Assembly (NCBI GenBank): GCA_000708835.1
Contig: DF237255.1
Location: 42,597 to 106,596, forward strand
Direction: 5' to 3'
DNA: 64,000 nt
DNA from: Klebsormidium nitens
Taxonomy: Eukaryota > Streptophyta > Klebsormidiophyceae > Klebsormidiales > Klebsormidiaceae
Part shown: piece by piece, positions 34,205 to 47,426 of the stretch
How positions within the stretch are numbered: position 1 is the first letter of the stretch
Layout: each line of letters begins with the position of its first letter
Position numbers and translations under genes: made by a program
Notes under the pieces: generated by a model
Seen by the model: the letters and a program-made list of their open reading frames with translations, nothing else
Databases searched by the model: none
What the model was told of the DNA's origin: nothing

Positions 34205-36100
34205 TCTGAAATGGCAACCCCCTCATTGGGAGGTTGCTCAGTCGGGCAGCGTCCTCGTACCGCCACCGAACTTTTATGTTCTTTCAGCCCATCAGTGCTT
34301 TCGGATGAAAAAGAACTAAGTAAGTGCACTTTCTAACTACAGCAGATTGCCTGCAAGGCCTTCGTCTGGGACGACTCTGTTCCACTGGCAGTTGTGACTG
34401 CACATGGCCAGTTCTGCGAGCATTATAAAAGGAAGTCAGCGGCACCCTTATAGTCAAGGAAAGGAAAGCGGAACCTTGAACAAGATAAAAGCAAAAAAGC
34501 AAGTAGGAGCGGCTGGGGCATCGAACCAAATCATCTGCATTACGACCACGAGATGTCCAAAAATTTTGACACGGCGACAAAGCAGCGGCCATTTCTTTGG
34601 GCTTTTGTTTGATCATAGTCACATATACTAGTACGTCACATTTCAGGTTTAGCTGGCGAAAATCATGGGCTCCCTACTTTCTTCTCAGGCGGCTGAGTAT
34701 GCAAAGTTCGATGATGTCCTCAAGATACGGCCCGATCCGGTGCGCCGCAGCCAATTCCAGGCCTACCGGAGAGCGCGCTCAAATCACTAAAAGAAGGTGC
34801 CTCTGGAAGACAATTACCGTGCCCAGTTTTTATGCACGGGAAACTGAAGTCCCCCCTAAAGTCCCCATGCCGTTGAAAACCGGAAGAATCATCGAAAAGA
34901 GCGTTTAGAATGCGTAGAATTCGGGAAAATCGTCAAAATTCAGCCGTTATAAGAATGCCCACCAGCGATATCACCAAGTTCCCGTGACAGCACGAAAGCG
35001 TGAGCGTATGTCACCTGAGAGCGTATCGGCCATCTGGAGAGCAATTCAGTACTTGCCTGGTGGCGAAAGCCAAGCTCCGATCGTCATTGACCGAAAGATC
35101 TGCACTGAATCGATCCAAGGTGTGAATTTGTCGCTGAGACAAAACGTACGGGATCTAAGGTCCTAGAAAGGTCTGGCCGTCAGAGCAAGGACCTCGTCTG
35201 AACTATGGCCCCGGCAACCATACGTCTTCTGCCCCAATCACAAGCCAAGTTCAAAATAATGTTTTCCTCGATCACGTGCGGACCCCAGCAGCTTTAGAAC
35301 CCAGTCAGAGCCTTACGTCCTCCAGTCATGACTTTGCGACAAGACTGTGAGCATGACGACTTGTGCAATCAAGCTTGTTTTCGGGCTTCCTGTCGATCGT
35401 ATGCGTAGCCAGCTCCAGAATCCTGGACAAGTACGACCCCGCTGACGACGCTTTCGGAAGTATAACGAGTTCTCGGATCATCGAGCAAGCAGCGCTGATG
35501 ACTTGCCTTCCGCTGAAAAAATATGCACGGTTCCGTTGGTCGCGTCCGGATTGAAAAGAAGCTGACTGGCTTCATAAGCAGGGGCCGGTCACTTTAAAGA
35601 GCGCTAATGCACCACAGCATAAGGCGCACCCCCTTCAACGTTTTGGCTGATATGTATGACTGATAGTGCCCGTGTATTGGCAAGGTGATCCAGGAAATGA
35701 ATGTCTATCGCCCAAAATTGAGGTCTTGGTCCCGCTTTACTAGATTTCGTTGAAGGGGGCCTCGTGCGAGGATCGTTTGAATCAAGTCAGCCGTCAGTTT
35801 CTCTTGAGTACCCTTGGCCAGGGAGGTCAACAGCAGCGATAGATCGCTGGCAGGGAAAATTCGAATTGTGGGCACTTGCGCAATCATTGCAGAACTGTTG
35901 GAACTAGCCAAATAGTAGTAAAAAAAAGTGCAAATCCCTTGTCGGTGGCGCCTTTGAGTATGAAACAGCAGGTGCGCTGACGTGTATACCAAGATCTTTG
36001 CAGATGATCGATCCCGCATCAACCTCTGTCGACGCACCAGTGTCAAAGCACCAGTGTGAATGCATCTCACCGTAGAATGCGTAAACAACAAGTCCCTCAA
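34205..36100 (+). repeat. Long repeat R2, copy a
   Basis: About 1.9 kb, collinear with 40530-42160 at an offset of about 6.3 kb. Anchors in order: CGGGCAGCGT.CTC, TGACTGCACATGGCCAGTTCTGCGAGCAT, CGGCGACAAAGCAGCGGCCATTT, GTGACAGCACGAA, GTCATTGACCGAAAGAT, CTGGCCGTCAGAGCAAGGAC, CTTCCTGTCGATCGTATGC, and TTTTGGCTGATA..., ending with CCTCGTGCGAGGATC. No open frame follows the conserved blocks. Confidence 0.75.
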
Positions 36101-36400
36101 ACGCTTGATGAAAGCTTGGAGCGGGTTAAGGTTGAATTAGTTTGTCTACGTGGTCCGTTCGCACAGATTTCACCGGCCTAAAGCATCCTTACGACGCCTT
36201 GGTTCCTGCGGATTTCGAGACGAAGTGTTTTACCTGATAAGCCTTCAGAGAGCGCCGAAAGTGCCCAACTCGACTATGTCCACAAGCTGGCACGGCGGTC
36301 CGCATCCTAGGCCTATATTTAGACCAGTGCAGGATCGCGTCAACGGCTCAATTCATTTCTTACAGTAGTTTCGACGGTGACCCGTCCGTGCAATTGTCTG
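35970..36400 (+). repeat. Long repeat R3, copy 1
   Basis: Collinear with about 39490-39900: GTGCGCTGACGTG / GTGCGCTGACATG, then CCACAAGCTGGCACGGCGGTCCGCATCC / CCACAAGCTGGCCCGTCGGTCGGCATCC and AGGCCTA. Overlaps the tail of R2 copy a. Confidence 0.6.
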
Positions 36401-36999
36401 TAAAAGTGTCAAATGAACACGGGGCAGTGCTTGAATTAATCCAATGCTTCCAAGCGACTTGCTTTCGAAGACGCGAGCCGTCGACTTACTTTGTCGGAAA
36501 GAAACTGTTTTTAGGACCAGGCCCGTCAGACGTAACAGGATACCAGATTGACCAGAAGTGGCCAGTTCCGCAATCCTCATTCGGCCTTGTCTGACTTACT
36601 TGTGTTCGTCACAAACTGGTTCCGTCACTGGACCACATTACAAGAAGCAAAGAGTGAACGAGAATCTTTGGTACGAGAGATGGGGTCACTGGCGACCGTG
36701 AAGAGTATCCTACGTTCGTCGGATGCTCAACATTGTCAGCGACAGGTCCGCCCAAAGACAACATAGTTGACGGCCTAACTGGAATACACAGATCGAACCG
36801 CTCAAACGACTCTGATGGGAATGAAACGCTTTCGACCTTCGCCCTGGTCTCATAGTATGCCAATCATGCCCGTCTGATATCGTCAGAAAGTCATTGTGGG
36901 CCGCGTTGGTACATGCTCACACGATCATCGGCGCCCTGTCGATCGTATTGGTGATTGTTCAGTATAAGTAAAGCAGACGGGTTTGTAGGTGCGACTACG

Positions 37000-37400
37000 T
37001 CACTTGTGGGGGTGCGGGTCAGTGCGGGCCGCGTCCTCCTACGGCCACCGCGGTTTAATTGTTTTGGACCCATAAACGCTTTCGGATGTGCCACAACTCT
37101 TGTGCATATCCGTTCTGTCCTGTACTATATTGCACGTGACTCCTCCGTCTGTGAGCGCGCAGTGCCAGTATGACTGCACATGGCCATGTTCGCGAGCATC
37201 ACGGAAGGACGTGAGCTGCAACGTGCATAGATTGCGAGTTCGAGGAATGAATTGTAATGGGTCAAATGCGGATAGATGACATCAGACCCAAAAGTACTCG
37301 GGGGCGGTTGGGGCTTCGCACTGAAGGTAAGAGTATCAACGCCCCACTTGATCACCCTTTCACGGCTACAAAACAGCGGCCTTCTCCTAAGCTTCGGTCG
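37000..37400 (+). repeat. Long repeat R2, partial copy c
   Basis: Third, shorter copy of the R2 front part: GGGCCGCGTCCTCCTACGGCCACCG, CGCTTTCGGATG, TGACTGCACATGGCCATGTTCGCGAGCATCACGGAAG and ACAAAACAGCGGCC. It stops before the R2 middle. Confidence 0.65.
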
Positions 37401-37879
37401 ATTGAAACCAAATGCGAGAGCAGTCAGTTTTCAAATGTAGCTTATAGCAAAGATTATGGGCTTTCAAATGCTCCTCAAGCAGCTAGGACCGCAAATCGGA
37501 GCCGTTCCAGCTCATGAACCGGTCCTTGTTCGACCCGGCCCTCAACCGGGGCCCAGCTCCGGTTGCTCCGCCATTTTCCGGAGGAGCGATTCCGGGAGCG
37601 GAATGCTCCGGTTTCGTCCTGGTTCGATTTCTCGGTTAGAAGCCGAGGCGCCCTGTGAACGGATCGGCTGATGAAAGAAACGGCTGGACATGTCATCACC
37701 GCGAACAGGAATGTCATTCTTGATGCTTGTATCTGCGATCAGCCGAACAAAAAATGCGAGGCCCACAGATTCGATTTCAGTAACTCCCATTATCTAGGCT
37801 TTTGCTAACATCACTATCCTCAGCGAAAACTTCGGAAGCTGGGAGGAACTTATTCAACAAACCCAAACGGCCGCTACCG

Positions 37880-39200
37880 ATGGCGGGCCTTCTGAGTTGG
37901 AATGGTTGAAAGTAGCGTAGCCCTGATATCGATAATATATATCGATGTTGTGGGCCAGATCGAAGTTCTGCTCGTCATCGGCGATACGAATAGGCTCTTA
38001 GCAGAAACATTCCACTTTAGCTGTAGGTATACCAGCAGAAGGAACCACCGCATTATCGGGCCTTCAAAGCACTGCGCGCGCGCTCGCGCGCCGCGGGCCC
38101 AAAAGCCGTACGTCGTCACGGCACAGCGTTTACAATCACCTTCACCGGCCAGCTTTCAAGTGTTTTGCATGCGGTTGCTACTCGGCGGAACGTTTGCGCG
38201 CGAGCCAAACATAAAAATGTCGACTGGACCTCGCACTTGCACACTTTTGCAGCGGGCGCCTGCACGTCCCATTCTCAGAGGATGCTGCTCAAAATCGATC
38301 GGGAAACATCTATTCTTTGCGCGCCGTACCAAGTTTTGTAGGTTTCCATTTGGGCAGCTTTCATTCGAGGCTTTTTCATATTCTTGCCAGCGAGGTCTGC
38401 TTTCTGGACCCGAGTTGAGAAGGCCTTTGACGAAAACCTGTGCGAGAGACTCAGCCCGCCCGGCGGCCATACGGCGTGGTCGGAGGCGAGTCCGAGAGTG
38501 ACGAGAGTAAGGCAACTGCTCTGCAGGCGAGGCGTATACGCTTTGGTCTACTTATCGGTACAAGGATCAAGGTTAATGAACCGTCCGCTAAACTTATGTG
38601 TTCCTTCGCATGATACTGCTAAAATTGGCCGCCACGGTTGAAGCTACAAACTCTGTTTGGAATGTCCTGGGAGAATCCCAAGTAGAAAGTGTGCCTAGAA
38701 AGTGTATTGCGCGTACGGGACGCTGTTTGGTGCCGCTTGGAAGATCCGTTGAAATCTGCCACAGATTGGACACGGCGATTCACATAGAGCAGGCTAGAAG
38801 CCGATCGCTGACCACTACTGAACGGGTCGAGACGCGAAACTCTTCAACAGCAGTGAGCTTTGCTTCTGACTTTGTAATCGGACCAGCTGCCAGTACTGAC
38901 CGCTGGTAAGCTGGTTGGCGGGCAACGGCCAAAATCACATCTCAGAAGCTTTTGTGATGTGGACCCGCTTTTAAGTTGAAACTTGCGGGCCTTCAGAAAT
39001 CATATTTGTGAATGACCACCGAGGCCAGATTTTATCGCGTCATGGGCATTGAGCTTTCATATAGTTCATATACGGAATCAGACAAGTACGCAGTTGTTTC
39101 CAGAGCAATCCGGCTTGACACAAAGCTAAGGCTCTTTCAAAGTGTACTTAAGGTATGTCCGACGTCCTTTCGTGCTTTCGGGGGCAGCGACGTCGAAGAT
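37880..39200 (+). repeat. Long repeat R1, copy c
   Basis: Collinear with R1 copies a and b, with the GGGCCTTCAAAGCACTGCGCGCGCG block closest to copy a. It continues past the second cassette into TTTCG.GCTTTCGGGGG, also seen after copy a at about 28480. Confidence 0.7.
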
Positions 39201-39489
39201 TGACTCAACTTTCATTCCAACTCTGAAGCTGGTGAAAGTCAGGGAACCAAAAGCACGCTATCGGAGAGGCGCGCAAATAGCAGTGCTTCGTTACGACGCA
39301 TGGTGACCACCAGCCGAATAGTCGTACGTTAGCTTCAACCTTGACAAGAAGGTGGACCCAGCGCGAAATTTTCCAACATGCACAAACAACTAGACTCTGC
39401 CCAATCCACCGGCGCTAGATACGGACATCAGAGTGTTTAAACAGATTTAGTACCTTGGGTGTGCAGCGGATTCAGCCCTTGCAGACCAG

Positions 39490-39900
39490 CGAAGTGCGCT
39501 GACATGAACACCAAATTTGCGCAGATTTTCCGCCGGCAACAGCTCTTCTTGAAAGAACCCAGATTATGAATCGTGTGATTGATCGCATCTTTGGAGTTAA
39601 CAACACAGAGAGGAAACCCAAAGGCCCTCAAACTTCACCTTTTTGTAAAGGAGGGAAGGGGCGCCGGCGCCAAAATGACCGACTTTCAACACCGTTCAGT
39701 AAGTTCTACACTTCTTGGTGCCCTCCAAAGTCCTCTGAGTTTACGTGTAGCCAATTCAAAGCTAGGTTCATTGAAGGGCCTTCAGGCATTCCTTGGCAGA
39801 TCAGCTCTGCCCACAAGCTGGCCCGTCGGTCGGCATCCCAGGCCTAATTTACAGCAGTAGATTCTTCCAACGGCGAAAACGATTGCAACGGCTTACTTCA
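39490..39900 (+). repeat. Long repeat R3, copy 2
   Basis: Diverged copy of 35970-36400 with the same anchor order. Confidence 0.6.
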
Positions 39901-40529
39901 TCGCCCTGTTGCAGCTCGAGCCGACGAGTTCGTTGTGAGTGCCAGATAAACAAGCGGCAGAGGTTTTAAATGCATGCGTTACTCTTGATCGACTGTCTCC
40001 AAAACACGAGCCCCTGCTCTCTTCGCGCCGGCCGTCATCCTTCTTGCATCTAATGGAAAGTTAGAAACGGAACAAGACTACGAGGCCGTCAGAATCGGAG
40101 GTGGCAATCTGACCAGAAGAGCCAGGTCCACATTCCTCATGGGCAATCCCAGGTCCTTTGCAGAAAGACAGAAGTTCCGTCGTTGCACCAGATTCTCGGA
40201 AAAGATATGTTAGAAGTCAGTGAACAGCTTTGGTGCGAGCGATGGGTCACAGCCCGTTACAGGGCGCGAGCGTCCTGCGTACCATGTGCCACCGACAAAG
40301 CGGCCCAGAAACACCTAAATTTTATAGACGACGGCCAAAAATGATCCAAAAGCTTCGAGCCATGTTTATAGACAAAAGAGGCCCTTCGCTCTTATCCTAC
40401 AAAATTCTTGCGAGCAGCCCAGTAGACGTTTTTCTCAGAAAGTCACCACAGGCCGTCTTTGAACCATGCAGCACCCCATTGACGCTCGTTTGAGCTGTGT
40501 TTATGATGGTATCACTTTATACGGTGTTT

Positions 40530-42160
40530 GAAGACCGTCTGGTGAGTGCACTCCCTTTCTAGGAGCTGGGCCGCTCGGGCAGCGTTCTCCTATCGCCTCC
40601 GCGTTCAATCGTATTTGAGCCTCCATCACTGCTTTCGCATGTACGAGAAGTCATTGAGGGTACTTTGTTTCGTTTCCCTACACCAGGTTGCATGTGAGGG
40701 CTTCGTCTGGGGCAACGCAGATCTTTATGTGACTACACATGGCCAATTCTGCGAGCATCACGGAAGCACGTAAGCAGCAACGTTTATGGACAGTGAAGTA
40801 GAGGGATGAGCCGACTATTCCAAGACGGTTGATCGAAATTTTGACCCCAAAGATTGCTGGCAGCCGCGAAGGCGGTGCATGCAGTGCAGACGTTACGCGC
40901 TTGAACGCGTGCGAGGTGAGCCCATGATGTTAACTGCACGGCGACAACGCAGCGGCCATTTTTAAAGCTTTAGTTGATTTTACTCAAATGTAGAGAATTC
41001 GATACTCAGCTTCAGTTAGCAGAACATCTCGGCTTCCTGAGCTTTTCTCAGAAGAGGATGCTGTGTGAAGTACAGCCCGACTCGAGCGCAGCAGCCACTT
41101 TGAGGAGGACTACCAGAGAGCGCGTTCGAATCCTTGGAAGATTCCAAAAAAGTTCTCCAAAGACAAATTGGTCCGCAAAACGGTCCTATGCACGGCAACT
41201 GAAGTTGCCATTGCCGTGCAAACCAGTGTTTGTCAGTTGAAAAGCGGTTCCGAATTCGACGTTCCAAGGCGGAGTTTGGTAGCATATTTGAAAAGTGAGC
41301 CGTTATATATTTGCCCAACGGCAAGATCATCTAAGCCCCTGTCACAGCACGAAGCCGACCGGTTATGTCACCTTAAAACCTGTTGCCATCGGAACTAGAT
41401 TAGATTGCTTGGCTCCAGCAGTCAAGCTCCATTCGCGTTCGTCATTGACCCGAAAGATATCAAAAGTACGAAGGAGATGTTCACTTGTCTCTGATACGAG
41501 ACATCATCTCAAAGCCTACCGTCCCAGAAAGTGCTGGCCGTCAGTGCAAGGACTTCGTCTTCATAGATGGTCGCGGCACCCAATACACTTCTGCTCCACA
41601 ACAAGCCATGATTCCTGTTCTGTGTATGAACCCAAGCAAGGCCGCCCTAGAACCCAAGTGAATATGCATGCCTCCAGTGATCAATTAGCAAAAATGGAGT
41701 GCTTTTAAATATAGCATGGCGAAGCGTGCAGTTAACAGTTTTTGTCGGCTTTCTTTCGATCCTATGCTTAGCCAGTTTCAGGATCCTAGAGAAGTGCTGC
41801 TCCTGCATACAAATTTTTCAAGAAGTGAGTACTTTCCTGGAATCCAAACAACCCGCGCTGATCATAACCCCCGCCTTCGCTGATGATGTTCCGTTGGTCG
41901 GATTTTTGTGGGAATCAGAACAGGGTCCGCGGGTCACGTTAGGAAGCGCTACCGCGCGCGCCACAGCACAAGGCCTTCAATCCTTTGGCTGATACGTCCT
42001 CTTGAGAATGACTGATAATGCCTATGGGGTTTCGTTACGGTGTAGAGAAAGTGGATGTTAATCGCCCAAAGCCGAGGCGCTCGGTCCCGCCTTAGAGGTT
42101 CTTCAATAGGGCCTCGTGCGAGGATCTTTTGAAGGTGGTAAGACGTCACTTCATGCTACA
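40530..42160 (+). repeat. Long repeat R2, copy b
   Basis: Diverged copy of 34205-36100, with the anchors listed there in the same order and spacing. Confidence 0.75.
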
Positions 42161-45100
42161 TTTTCTTGGCCAGGGAAAGCCAACTCAATCCATATAGTCA
42201 TTGGCATGGAGAGTAGGCGTTTGCGATGTTATCGAAGAACTGTTGGAGATAGCTGCACCTTCCAATATACGATCAGTTGAATGTCGACTTTCAGACATCT
42301 GAGGTTCTGCTCAACAGGAATCTTATCGCTGAAGGCAGTAAGCGCGATTCGCAGAATGCGATGCCGATCCAAAATTTCTGCTTATATATAGACCTCTCTG
42401 ATCCCTCATGCTAGACTTGATCGATCTTTTCATTCGCCTAAACGCTTCGCATTTTGCAGATTGTAATATGAACAAGTGCAAAGCTTAGCAAGCCGGAGTG
42501 TTCTGGGAAGACTGTGGAACGGACACCCTGATGCGCATCATACGCACGAGAACCTCTCGCTTATCACGGACTTCGTTGCTGAATGGCACTTCGAGAGCGA
42601 GGGTTGAGAACCAAACACTGCAAAATCTAATGATTAACTTCCTGGACTGCTATGCCTAAGCTAGTATAATGCTTATAAACTTATACTGCGCAAAAGATAC
42701 TCAGAGACCTCGTGAAAGGATCGAAGCCAAACAAGATGAGCACCTAAGACGATTGAACTCCTCCAATAGAAGTGTTCAGTGAAACGAGTGCCAGAACTAT
42801 CGACGTCATAGAGGGCCATGAGGTCATTTCTGAGATGCGGTGTGGAAGAAATAATTGCATGCGATCGACCAGCATTCATGAAGACTTCCACGGACAGCCT
42901 TCCGATCCTGCCAATCATCTTTATGGCCTGGTGGCCAAGATAAAGAGCGATTCGTCACGGGCATCCGTTTTCTTTCTCCCCAAACTCCCCCAACCCCAAT
43001 TCTTAACCAACCGAATCCAATTTCTCAGAGTTTCCATGTAGCTCCTACTCAACTGTTAAGCAAGCTAGTTCAACTAGCTACTTAGGCGATTGGGCAAAGG
43101 GATGTCGAAGCGATGCCAGAGTATGATTCTTGTATTCGAATCCTTTATGTGTGGTCATGTGTTGATGAACCTTGGTACTAGCGCTCAATTACTGGCCGCT
43201 TCAAGTTTCAAACGTGTAACAGCGATTTAGAAACAGCCCATTTTAACTGAATTGTTTGCGGACTTCAACCCGCGGGACCGGAGACGTAACATTGCAAAGC
43301 TAAGGAAGCGAGCCGTCAGAGAGAAGTCTTGCTGCAAATGGCATCAACCGCCACTTCTAATGTCCGGGTTCACAGGCGCACAACACATCGGGGCAGCAAT
43401 ACCTAGTTCTCTTCTCGATTCTGCCTCAGTTAAGGGACCACGGCGATACGCATCGAAGGGACCAACTGGGCGGCGGGAATGGTTGACAGATGTCGGCACT
43501 TCGCTTTTGCTTAAAGCACAACATAAACGTTCTAGGAGCTACTGCGACCAGAAATCCGGAGAACTTGATTGGCGACTTGGACATGACCTCCAAGCGTGGC
43601 CACAGTCGTGCTCATCATGGGCAGCGAGACACAGAGAGGTTGGCACACAATCTTCTTTTGCCTGGAGCGCAGCTCATTAAACGCTTTAGGAGCTACTTCG
43701 ACCAAGTTTCAAGCCTTCGGGCTTTGCTCAACAATATGGCCACCAGATGTGGCCATTGGTCGAACACATCATAGGCCTCTGCTTCTCCGACGATTTATGC
43801 TAATCCTGACAATGGTGATGATGTCAAGGAAGCGACTAATTTTTTTTGATATATCCGCTCGAGGAGAAAATCATAGTTGGCAACTTTTCCAGCCCTGTCC
43901 GACCGACATGACCGCTGATCATACCTGCGATTGCTCGGTGGCACCCTTTATCGGGGTCTGTGAAACAGAAAGCGCGCATCAGATTATGCCTCTGCTGAAC
44001 TTGCTTTTGAGAGTTTATGGCGAACGATAGGAATTCGAAGGAACATGCAGTCCAAAAGCAGAAGACTATCAGTTGTACTGAGCGAGTCTTTGCAGTAGTT
44101 TGCGAGTTAGTCTTGCAGTCTTTCTGTTGGAGACCGCTGGATATGAACGACTTCGTCCACTGACAAAAACCTCAGTATCAGAAGTTTTGAACAAAACTGT
44201 TTCTCAGAGAAAGGTCCTTGAATCGAAAAAGAGGCCTTCTTCAAAAAACGGACAGTTCTCTCTGGGGTCAGCAAGGCCCGGTCACAGCCCGTTGGGAAGG
44301 GCCAACTCTTGTATCGTCTTCGGCTTGGCCAAGTCCGACGAATCTGCCAAATCCCCAAAAGTGCTTTCCGAACACCAACTTAAACTCCAGTCGAGTTAAA
44401 GACCCAATCTTATGTTAGAGCGATGTTTACGCCCGCATGATGCGGTTGGACAGCACGCCTCCTGGGAGAATCGAAGCAGAGAAAGCAATGAAAACGCAAA
44501 AGAACGTACGATGCCGTTGCTACTGTCAACTGTACGTGCTTGAGCAATAGATTGCAAAATTGTGGAACATCAGTGATTACGGACACTGCTGGGACGGATG
44601 CACCGAACAATGTTATGGAAGGGTAGTGCGGTGGCCTGCTGCCACACGCTTTTGCCTTCTATAACACGAGTCCTTCGCGACTCTTCAAGACAGAATTTGA
44701 AGGTCAGTACGATTACGGAGCTTCACATCCAGATCCAGAGACCGCGTTTAAATACGGGCACAAACTCGCTTTTATATCGCTCTGATTACTTAGGTGACTC
44801 AAATCCAGACAGGAACTCGTAGACCATCGAAAGTGGGAGGTGCGCATTTGATTTATTGGTCCGCTGCAAATGGAGGAAGAGGGCAGCCCAATTTTCAGTC
44901 CGGCTGAGCTAGCTCCTTAATAAAACCCATCACGCTTGATTCAGAAAAACGGTGGCATGGCCAAGGCTGATTACCATTTCCCACAGATCAGAGGCTTAAT
45001 CCATAATATTCAGGTGTACGACTGCTTATAAAGAGCCTCGATCCGCCGTTCGAGAAACAGAGTTCGTTTGGACGCGGGCAGAGACCGCAGCATCAAAGAC

Positions 45101-47426
45101 GGTCCTTTAGTTTCCAGTCATGTCCTTGTCTCTAGCTACTTCCGGGCCTTCAGTGTTGCAGGCAGTAGATGACTTTATTTTGCCACTTACGCCTTCTTTA
45201 AATCGTCCTGGGCACATGTATCGTGTACGCAACATCTGACGTCATATGTGCATTTTCTATTTGACCTGATATCAGTAACTCCAGTCCGATTCAAAAGCGC
45301 CCCCGATCTTGCACAAGAATCATCCATTTAAAGACACACCGAACAAAGGTCATCAACTGGCAAGTAAGCGCCGATTGGGCTCGTTCCAGGTGGAAACAAA
45401 TGTTGTCCACCCAGATTCTCGACCGTGTTGTACTAGGATTGATTGAAGAAATGGGTTGCGTCGACCAGATACTAGTGGGGCTTCGAAGATCGGTCAAAGT
45501 ACCCGATTCTACACTCCTGCTCCAGCAAAAAGCGTGTACAAGGTATGTACGTACTTCCATGTTCGCGTGGTAGAAAGTTGAAACATAAGCCACAACCTTC
45601 TCGAAGGACCGCATGAGATCAGCTTTCATGTTAGTACTATCGAGGCACGCAGCAATCTGAGCTAGGGGCCGGCGGCGGCGTCCAGCGATAACTAGCCACG
45701 AGTCTCGATTGACTGCTATGACCACGAGGGACCGCAGCGCAAGCGCATTACAGCCGTCCACGTGGACTCATTTTCCTCGTGCAGCATCTGCACGCGTGTC
45801 CGTACACAAAACGACATAGGCAGATCTCCTGGAAAACATAGCAGGTTCAGGGTCCCGCTCAGACGAACCGCTCAGACCTCTTGAGTTTTGATAGAAGCAA
45901 GAAAGACATCATCATCCATTTTAGATTCCTCCACAAAGTGGGTTTACAGCGAGCGAGTTTATGGCGAGCGAGTTGTAGATCCACAAATCTCGTAAAACCA
46001 TAGCAAAGGCCGCGAAGCAATTTCAATAGCTTTTGGGGGTTCGTCTCAAACCCACGGTCCATTTGGAGCCGTGACCTAGTTCTGAGAACGAGGCCTCGAA
46101 GGCGTAAGAGCAGCTTGGCCAAACGCGGCCGAGAGAGGTGTCGTCATTGGCGATGCTCCCCTGAAATTTCGGCCTCCTCATGATGCCGTGATAAAGTCGA
46201 TCTGATGCAGGACTAGCAGGCTTTGTCTGGAAGCAAGAAGTCCAGCCCGGTTGTTTTCCATCTTCCCGTCGCGAAGGATGGTACGTCGCGGTTCGCGAGT
46301 TCACCACACTACGCGTCTCTTGGCGCACAATCATAGTCGACGCCCAGAAACCCATGAGGATCCCAAATGCGGCAAACGTGGATATAGCGTCTGCCGTACA
46401 AAGTATTTCGAAACCCGTCTCGCTTGATCAACAGTCGGCTTGGCCTGCGCGTACGAGAAGCAAGTCACATGCGGCGCTGGTGCTTTCGCGTGAGCTGTCA
46501 GCGTCCATCATGGCTCTCAAGCAACGATCAATTGGGAAAAGCTACGTCCGATCAAGACGCCAAGCGAGGATGATCCAGTCTTACAGAAGCTCGGGCTACG
46601 GATACCGGGGCACAGAATGAGTAGCCGCTTCGTAGCGACCGCCCATTGCACTGCGGGGCAGTGAAAGTCGGCCGGATCCTGGAGCGACCTGGGCATTCGG
46701 ACTTTGACCGTGCTTGCTTGAAATCACGTATAGGAGTACAAAAGAAAGTTCCAAAACCACCTCCTACTATTTTGACCCGGCAGTAAATCGATTATGTTAT
46801 GAAGAGCGAGTGATAGATTCAATTACTTAAATGGGCGACGGCACAATCACGCCGGGTGTGCGTAAAAAACCCCAGCCACCTTGTGCAGGCACACAACGAA
46901 AGAGAAAGAAGTCGAAGACAATCCTGTCGTGTCGACGGAAGACACGCGAGATTGTAGCTAGCAAATCTGGGCTTTGTACATGTGCTTTCGCGCAGCCCAA
47001 AGGCATGGCCCACGGGGACCTCCGAATAGAGAACTGAAGAGAGGCCGTCAAGACGTGGCGAAACTTCCTTGGTAGAGATTGATGAATGATCGCGTGCAGG
47101 GCGGGCTTTTTTATATATCGGTTCGGAAGACGCCCCGAAAAATCTTCTGAGTTGGACGACATGCGTGTGTGTGAATGCTCATTTGGCCTTGGTTGCACTG
47201 AAAACTCGGAACCCCAACCCCAAGGGCGGATCTCGATAACAAGATCATGATTCCGGTGGACACACGCGCCTCCGGGTTGTGCCGGAGCACGGCGGCCTCA
47301 ATGAGTACTGATCCATTCAAAGATGCAACACGAGAGTAGTCGCAGCCATTGGACATAATTCAACACACACCGAACAGCGGCTGCAGCACTCGGAGGTAAT
47401 GTTGGTAAACAAAAAAGAGCAACCGG

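Larger units (their letters stand above)
25800..47426. other. 21.6-kb gene-poor block of diverged long repeats
   Basis: No recognisable exon series, tRNA or rRNA. Open frames are all short, compete on both strands and lack family likeness. Several long direct repeats are listed separately. What they do not cover (about 25.8-26.6, 31.1-34.2, 42.3-47.4 kb) shows no structure I can name beyond scattered copies of a TGACC-GGCCAG-CATGGGC cassette. Confidence 0.5.

Noticed and set aside
34500-34530. tRNA-like GCATCGAACC text
   Set aside because: No cloverleaf could be folded around it; the stems do not pair.
43252-43774. 142-residue plus-strand frame in the repeat block
   Set aside because: Overlapping frames on the same strand of similar length, no codon bias, no domain, and it contains the dispersed cassette.
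45291-45761. 156-residue minus-strand frame
   Set aside because: No recognisable domain, no splice partners and base use like the surrounding noncoding block.
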